From NCBI RefSeq assembly GCF_008386575.1, contig NZ_VUOA01000022.1, positions 27,584 to 91,583 of the forward strand: a stretch of 64,000 bases of DNA. Reading direction: 5' to 3'. Position 1 is the stretch's first letter. Every line of letters begins with the position of its first letter. Shown piece by piece: positions 60,214-64,000 of this stretch. The DNA is from Salinarimonas soli (GTDB taxonomy: Bacteria; Pseudomonadota; Alphaproteobacteria; Rhizobiales; Beijerinckiaceae). A program made the translations under genes and the position numbers. The notes under the pieces are model-generated. The model had not been told where the DNA came from and searched no databases. It saw only the letters and a program-made list of their open reading frames with translations.

Positions 60214-61110
60214 TTGGCCGCGATGCTGCATCTTGGGGTCGACGGCGGCGGCACGGGCTGCCGCGCCCGCCTGTGCGCGCCGGACGGCACGGTGCTCGGC
60301 GAAGGCCGGGGCGGGCCCGCGAACCTGCGCTTCGGGGTGGCGGAGGCGCTCGACGCCGTGGCCGAGGCGGCGCGGCACGCCCTGGCGGCCGCGGGGCTCG
60401 GCGAAGGCGATCTCGCCCGCGTCGCGGCGGGCCTCGGCCTTGCGGGCGCCAGCGAGCCCGCCCTCGCTACGGCAGCGGCGGCGCATCCCCACCCCTACGG
60501 CGCGGTCGCCATCGCGACGGATGCCGGCATCGCGTGCCTTGGCGCCCATGCGGGCGGGGACGGCGGCATCGTGATCGTCGGCACGGGCACCATCGCCTGG
60601 GCCGTGATCGGGGGCCGCGAGCACCGGATCGGCGGCTGGGGCTACCCCCTCTCCGACGAGGGCAGCGGCGCCTGGATCGGGGCCGAGGCCCTGCGCCGCA
60701 CCCTGTGGGCCCATGACGGGCGAGGACCCCGCACCCCTCTCGTCGAGGCGGTCTTCGACCGCTTCGGGGGCGACCCGCACGGGATCGTCGCCTTCATGAC
60801 GGGAGCGAAGCCCCGCGATTTCGGCGGGCTCGCGCCCCTCGTGGTGGATCGCGCCGGGGCAGGCGACCCGCTTGCCGTCGCGATCATGCAAGACGCCGGC
60901 GCCCATGTGGACGCGCTTGCGCGGCGGCTCGTGGAGCTCGGCGCGGGGCGCATCGCGCTGTCAGGGGGCTTGAGCGGGCCGATCGGCCCCTTTCTCGCGG
61001 ACGAGACCCGCCGCCACCTCGTGCCGGCCCGGGGCGACGCTCTCGACGGCGCTGTCGCCCTGGCCCGATCGCTCGCGGGCCCGGATCGCGCGGCGCCCGA
61101 GGGGCGTTAG
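60214..61110 (+). CDS. BadF/BadG-family kinase, GlcNAc kinase-like
   Basis: This is a 298-residue sugar kinase of the ASKHA superfamily: phosphate-1 loop LGVDGGGTGCRA (about residues 5-16), phosphate-2 VIVGTGTIAW, adenosine motif RIALSGGLSG, and the GWGYPLSDEGSGAWIG signature of GlcNAc kinases. Start could be TTG 60214 (GGAGGG six bases upstream), ATG 60223 or GTG 60187. Phosphorylation of GlcNAc or MurNAc would feed MurQ and the next gene. Confidence 0.83.
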   Translation: MAAMLHLGVDGGGTGCRARLCAPDGTVLGEGRGGPANLRFGVAEALDAVAEAARHALAAAGLGEGDLARVAAGLGLAGASEPALATAAAAHPHPYGAVAIATDAGIACLGAHAGGDGGIVIVGTGTIAWAVIGGREHRIGGWGYPLSDEGSGAWIGAEALRRTLWAHDGRGPRTPLVEAVFDRFGGDPHGIVAFMTGAKPRDFGGLAPLVVDRAGAGDPLAVAIMQDAGAHVDALARRLVELGAGRIALSGGLSGPIGPFLADETRRHLVPARGDALDGAVALARSLAGPDRAAPEGR

Positions 61111-61134
61111 ACGAGCAGCCGAGGGAGGGACGCG

Positions 61135-62154
61135 ATGGCGGACGAGAGCAAGATGGCAGCCGAGATCAGGGAGGCGCCTGCCGTGGTGGCCCGCCAGGCG
61201 GAGGCCTTGAGGGCTCCGGTCGCGGATCTCGCGGCGCGGCTTCGCGCCCGTCCGCCCCGCGTGGTCGTCACCTGCGCCCGGGGCAGCTCCGCCCATGCCG
61301 CCACCTTCGGCAAGCACCTCATCGAGCGCACCCTCGGCATCCCCGTCGCCGCCGCCTCGCCCGTGATCGCCACCGTGTACGGGCGCCCGCTGAACCTGGA
61401 GGGGCAGCTCTTCCTCACCGTCTCGCAATCGGGCCGCAGCGACGATCTCATCGAGCAGGCGCGCTCCGCCAAGGCGGGGGGCGCGCTCACCGTGGCCCTC
61501 GTCAACGCCGTCGACAGCCCGCTGGCGCAGGCCTGCGACGTGGTCCTGCCCATGGAGGCGGGCCCCGAGCTCAGCGTCGCGGCCACCAAGACCTTCGTCG
61601 CCTCGGCGAGCGCGCTCCTGACGCTTGCGGCCGCGTGGTCGGGCGAGCGGGCCATGGGCGAGGCCCTCGGGCGCCTGCCCGAGCGCCTGGAGCGCGCCTG
61701 CGGCCTCGACTGGTCGGCCGCGCTCCCGGCCCTTGCCGACGCGGTGAACCTCGTCACCATCGGCCGCGGCCCGACGCTCGCGATCGCCCGCGAGGCGGCG
61801 CTGAAGCTCAAGGAGACCTGCAACCTGCACGGGGAGGCCTTCAGCGGCGCCGAGTTCATGCACGGCCCGGTCACCCTCGTGGGCGACGATTTCCCGATCC
61901 TCATGTTCGTCCCGAACGATGCCGGGGCGGAGGGCATGGGACGGCTCGCGGCCTCGCTTCGCCAGAAGGGCGCCGACCTCTTCGCCGCCGGCCTGGACGA
62001 CGGCGGCCTGCCGGCGCTTCCCCCCGACCATGCCGACGCGGACGCGATCTGCCTCGTCCAGGCCTTCTATGGCCTCGCCGTCCGCCTTGCCGAGCGGCGT
62101 GGCATCGACGTCGACCAGCCGCGCCACCTCCAGAAGGTCACCCGCACCCGCTGA
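61135..62154 (+). CDS. SIS-domain glucosamine-6-phosphate deaminase (NagB-II type)
   Basis: This 339-residue protein has two SIS domains like the isomerase half of GlmS but no glutaminase domain: CARGSSAHAATFGKHLIE (about 47-64), SQSGRSDDLIEQARSAKAGG (about 101-120), ELSVAATKTFVAS, then GRGPTLAIAREAALKLKET and HGEAFSGAEFMHGP. Such proteins are NagB-II type deaminases, turning glucosamine-6-phosphate into fructose-6-phosphate. It begins 24 bases after the kinase gene and completes most of a GlcNAc salvage route; nagA is not in the window. Confidence 0.83.
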   Translation: MADESKMAAEIREAPAVVARQAEALRAPVADLAARLRARPPRVVVTCARGSSAHAATFGKHLIERTLGIPVAAASPVIATVYGRPLNLEGQLFLTVSQSGRSDDLIEQARSAKAGGALTVALVNAVDSPLAQACDVVLPMEAGPELSVAATKTFVASASALLTLAAAWSGERAMGEALGRLPERLERACGLDWSAALPALADAVNLVTIGRGPTLAIAREAALKLKETCNLHGEAFSGAEFMHGPVTLVGDDFPILMFVPNDAGAEGMGRLAASLRQKGADLFAAGLDDGGLPALPPDHADADAICLVQAFYGLAVRLAERRGIDVDQPRHLQKVTRTR

Positions 62155-62163
62155 CCTCGCCCC

Positions 62164-63546
62164 TCAAGGCTCCGCCCGGCCCGCGAGGGCCCCGTAGGCG
62201 ACGGCCGTGAGGAGCCCATTGCCCGAGAGGTAGCCCGAGGCCCGGCTGCCCGAGACGCCGCAGGCCGCACCCCCGGCGGCATAGAGGTTCGGCAGGGCCG
62301 ACCCGTCGGGGCGCAGGACCCGCGCCCGCCCGTCCACCACGAGCCCGCCCTGGGTGTGGAACAGGGCGCCCGTGACCCGCACGGCGTGGTAGGGCGGCGC
62401 CAGGGGCGGGACGCCCGCGAAGGAGCGGCCGAAATCGTCGGTGTCGCCTCTGCGCTTGCAAGCCTCCACCGCCTCGAAGGTCGCCATGAACGCCTCCACG
62501 GGCAGCCCCAGGCGCCCGGCCAGGGCGTCTGGCGTATCGGCCTGAGGCACGGCGCCCGCGGCCTCCGCCCGGCGGAAATCCTCGAACTGGCGGGCGATGC
62601 CCGCGATGCGCGCGTCGAACACGCAGACCGCGAGCCCCTCGGGCTGCGCCAGCACGGGGGCGGCGGCCTCCGAATAGCCCCCCGTCTCGTCGGCGAAGCG
62701 GCGGCCCTCCAGGTTCACCTGGAAGCCGCCCTCCATGATCACGGCCCAGGTGATGAGGATCCCGTGGGGATGGGCCACAGAACCGTGGCCCTGATGGCCC
62801 GAGAGGTGGCGCGTGGCGGCGCCCAGGGCCTCACCCCAGAGCACCGCGTCGCCCTGGTTGCCCGGATGGCCGAAATAGAGCCCCTCGGCGAGGTCGGGCA
62901 CGTGGCGGCGCACGAGGTCGCGGTGCCCGCCATAGCCGTTGCAGGCGAGGATCAGCCGCCCGCAGCCGATGCGCTCGCGCGAGCCGTCCGGCCGGGCGAT
63001 CTCCACGCCCGCGACCCGGTCCGAGGCGTCGGCGAACAGCGCCACGACATGAGCCTCGGGCAGGATGTCGACCCCAGCCGCCTCCGCCGCCGCCCTCAGC
63101 CGGTCGATCAGCTCCTCGCCCGAGCGAGAGGGCAGGCCGTGCATGCGCAGGGCCGAGTGGCCGGGATAGCGGAAATCCTCGATGAGCGAGAAGGGCAGGC
63201 CGTGCCGGCCGGCGAGCCATTCGAGCACAGGGCCCACGGTCTCCGTCACGGCCGCCACCGCCGCCGCGTCCGGCTCGCCGTGCGCCTTCTTGAGGATGTC
63301 GGCGGCAAAGAGCGCGGGGCTGTCCTCGATCCCCGCCGCCCGCTGCCAGCGGGTGCCGGCCGCGGGCACGAGGCCCGCCGAGAGCGCCGTGGAGCCGCGC
63401 GGCACGGGATCGCGCTCGAGCACCAGGGCCTCCACCCCGGCCTCGCGGGCCGCGAGCGCCGCGACCAACCCCGCCGCGCCCCCGCCCACCACGAGGAGCG
63501 GCACCTCGGCCTCGAACTCGGGCACCTCGCGGACGACCCGGCTCAT
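62164..63546 (-). CDS. FAD-dependent oxidoreductase, fumarate reductase-like
   Basis: This 460-residue flavoprotein has an N-terminal FAD fold VVGGGAAGLVAALAA (about 19-33), LERDPVPRGSTALSAG, and later GGLVVDGRARVLRPDG plus a C-terminal second FAD contact, LYAAGGAACGVSG (about 426-438) and YLSGNGLLTAVAYG. It resembles the soluble FAD-binding-2 group (fumarate reductase, tricarballylate or 3-ketosteroid dehydrogenases). Substrate unknown. The start overlaps the stop of the next gene as ATGA, so the pair works from one message. Confidence 0.85.
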   Translation of the reverse strand: MSRVVREVPEFEAEVPLLVVGGGAAGLVAALAAREAGVEALVLERDPVPRGSTALSAGLVPAAGTRWQRAAGIEDSPALFAADILKKAHGEPDAAAVAAVTETVGPVLEWLAGRHGLPFSLIEDFRYPGHSALRMHGLPSRSGEELIDRLRAAAEAAGVDILPEAHVVALFADASDRVAGVEIARPDGSRERIGCGRLILACNGYGGHRDLVRRHVPDLAEGLYFGHPGNQGDAVLWGEALGAATRHLSGHQGHGSVAHPHGILITWAVIMEGGFQVNLEGRRFADETGGYSEAAAPVLAQPEGLAVCVFDARIAGIARQFEDFRRAEAAGAVPQADTPDALAGRLGLPVEAFMATFEAVEACKRRGDTDDFGRSFAGVPPLAPPYHAVRVTGALFHTQGGLVVDGRARVLRPDGSALPNLYAAGGAACGVSGSRASGYLSGNGLLTAVAYGALAGRAEP

Positions 63547-64000
63547 GCGGCCTCGACCTCCCGGGCCATCTCGGCGATCGTCGCCACCCGGCCGACGGGC
63601 CGCAGCGCGTCGATGGCGGTGCGGTGCACCTCCGGCGAGAACGCCGCGCAACCGTCCTCCAGCACGATCGCGTCGATGTCGCGCACATGGGCGTCGCGCA
63701 CGGTGGAGGCGACGCCGCCGTTCGTGACGATGCCCGCCACGAGGAGCCGCTCCACGCCGAGCTTGCGCAGCACCCATTCGAGGCGGGTCATGTAGAAGGC
63801 CGAATAGGCCACCTTCTCGATCACGACGTCCGCGGGCTGGAGCTCGTCCACGAGGCGATGGCCCCAGGCGCCGGGCAGGAAGTCGCCCTTCCCGAGGAAG
63901 GGCCGCAGCGCCTTCAGATGCGGCGAGACGATCGGCTCGCCGCCCCGCCCGGGCTGGAGGGTGAACTGCGTCGAGACCACGAGCCCGCCCCGCGCCCGCA
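63543..64000 (-). CDS. Isochorismatase-like hydrolase (5' end outside the window)
   Basis: Only the C-terminal part is present; the frame is open to the right edge (start not visible). It belongs to the isochorismatase/cysteine-hydrolase superfamily: the Lys is in VIEKVAYSAF, and the usual Cys loop reads GIVTNGGVASTVRDAH. The nucleophile position of amidohydrolase members (TNxCV) is Gly here. True isochorismatases also lack the Cys, so the reaction cannot be fixed. The gene is coupled to the FAD enzyme gene. Confidence 0.8.
   Translation of the reverse strand, partial: RARGGLVVSTQFTLQPGRGGEPIVSPHLKALRPFLGKGDFLPGAWGHRLVDELQPADVVIEKVAYSAFYMTRLEWVLRKLGVERLLVAGIVTNGGVASTVRDAHVRDIDAIVLEDGCAAFSPEVHRTAIDALRPVGRVATIAEMAREVEAA

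Overview
The window is a gene-dense, GC-rich stretch (about 70% by eye) of an alphaproteobacterial chromosome, most likely order Hyphomicrobiales (Rhizobiales). The pointers are: the mdh-sucCD-sucA-sucB-lpdA operon; an atpHAGDC operon without F0 genes beside priA and xerC; a fur-plsC-miaB-phoH-ybeY-corC-lnt-phrR-metK-trmB run; an EipA (DUF1134) gene; an Inh/Omp19-type lipoprotein; DUF2336; and a mesaconyl-CoA hydratase-like gene. That last gene suggests an ethylmalonyl-CoA pathway and would fit a Methylobacteriaceae- or Salinarimonas-like lineage. Genus cannot be fixed from the sequence alone. No tRNA, rRNA, CRISPR array, prophage or intact insertion sequence was seen.

Layout. 1-1.7 kb: a dispersed repeat, a DUF2336 protein and a small membrane protein. 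1.7-11.4 kb, minus strand: a long housekeeping run for tRNA and rRNA maturation (trmB, miaB, ybeY, phoH), SAM synthesis (metK), envelope lipids and lipoproteins (plsC, lnt), a CBS-domain CorC protein, an XRE regulator (PhrR/PraR type) and a Fur-family regulator. 11.4-13.9 kb, minus: a secreted hydrolase, a GNAT, xerD and a 49-residue membrane protein. 14-17.1 kb, plus: aroK-aroB-CorB-type transporter, chained by ATGA overlaps. 17.1-22.1 kb: YHS protein, EipA, YggT, DUF167, folD, mesaconyl-CoA hydratase, DUF2332. 22.3-27.7 kb: LysR regulator divergent from sdhCDAB, with a DUF433/DUF5615 toxin-antitoxin-like pair between sdhA and sdhB. 27.7-36 kb: accessory genes (Omp19-like lipoprotein, AhpD-like protein, DUF2293, a class III cyclase, GNAT, membrane protein, zapE, MHS transporter, TetR). 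36.2-45.7 kb: the TCA operon with a YciI-like gene between sucA and sucB. 45.7-50.5 kb: a large palindromic element, a two-receiver response regulator, xerC, priA and a decayed marR. 50.9-56 kb: atpHAGDC. 56-64 kb: an epoxide-hydrolase-like enzyme, an amino-sugar salvage group (murQ, bglX-like GH3, GlcNAc-kinase-like, SIS-type deaminase), a flavin dehydrogenase and a cysteine-hydrolase-family gene that runs off the right edge.

Together the window carries succinate-to-malate TCA capacity (sdh, mdh, suc, lpd), the F1 sector of ATP synthase, shikimate and folate-carbon steps, and cell-wall sugar recycling. The least ordinary things are the DUF433/DUF5615 pair coupled by overlapping codons to sdhB, a marR pseudogene with two independent lesions, a tandem-receiver regulator whose first receiver lacks the phosphoacceptor Asp, three copies of a roughly 115-bp palindromic intergenic repeat, and strong hairpins inside the atp operon and the sdh and suc/lpd transcription units. 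Nothing here can be claimed with confidence as a wholly new system; the sdh-embedded pair is the best candidate.
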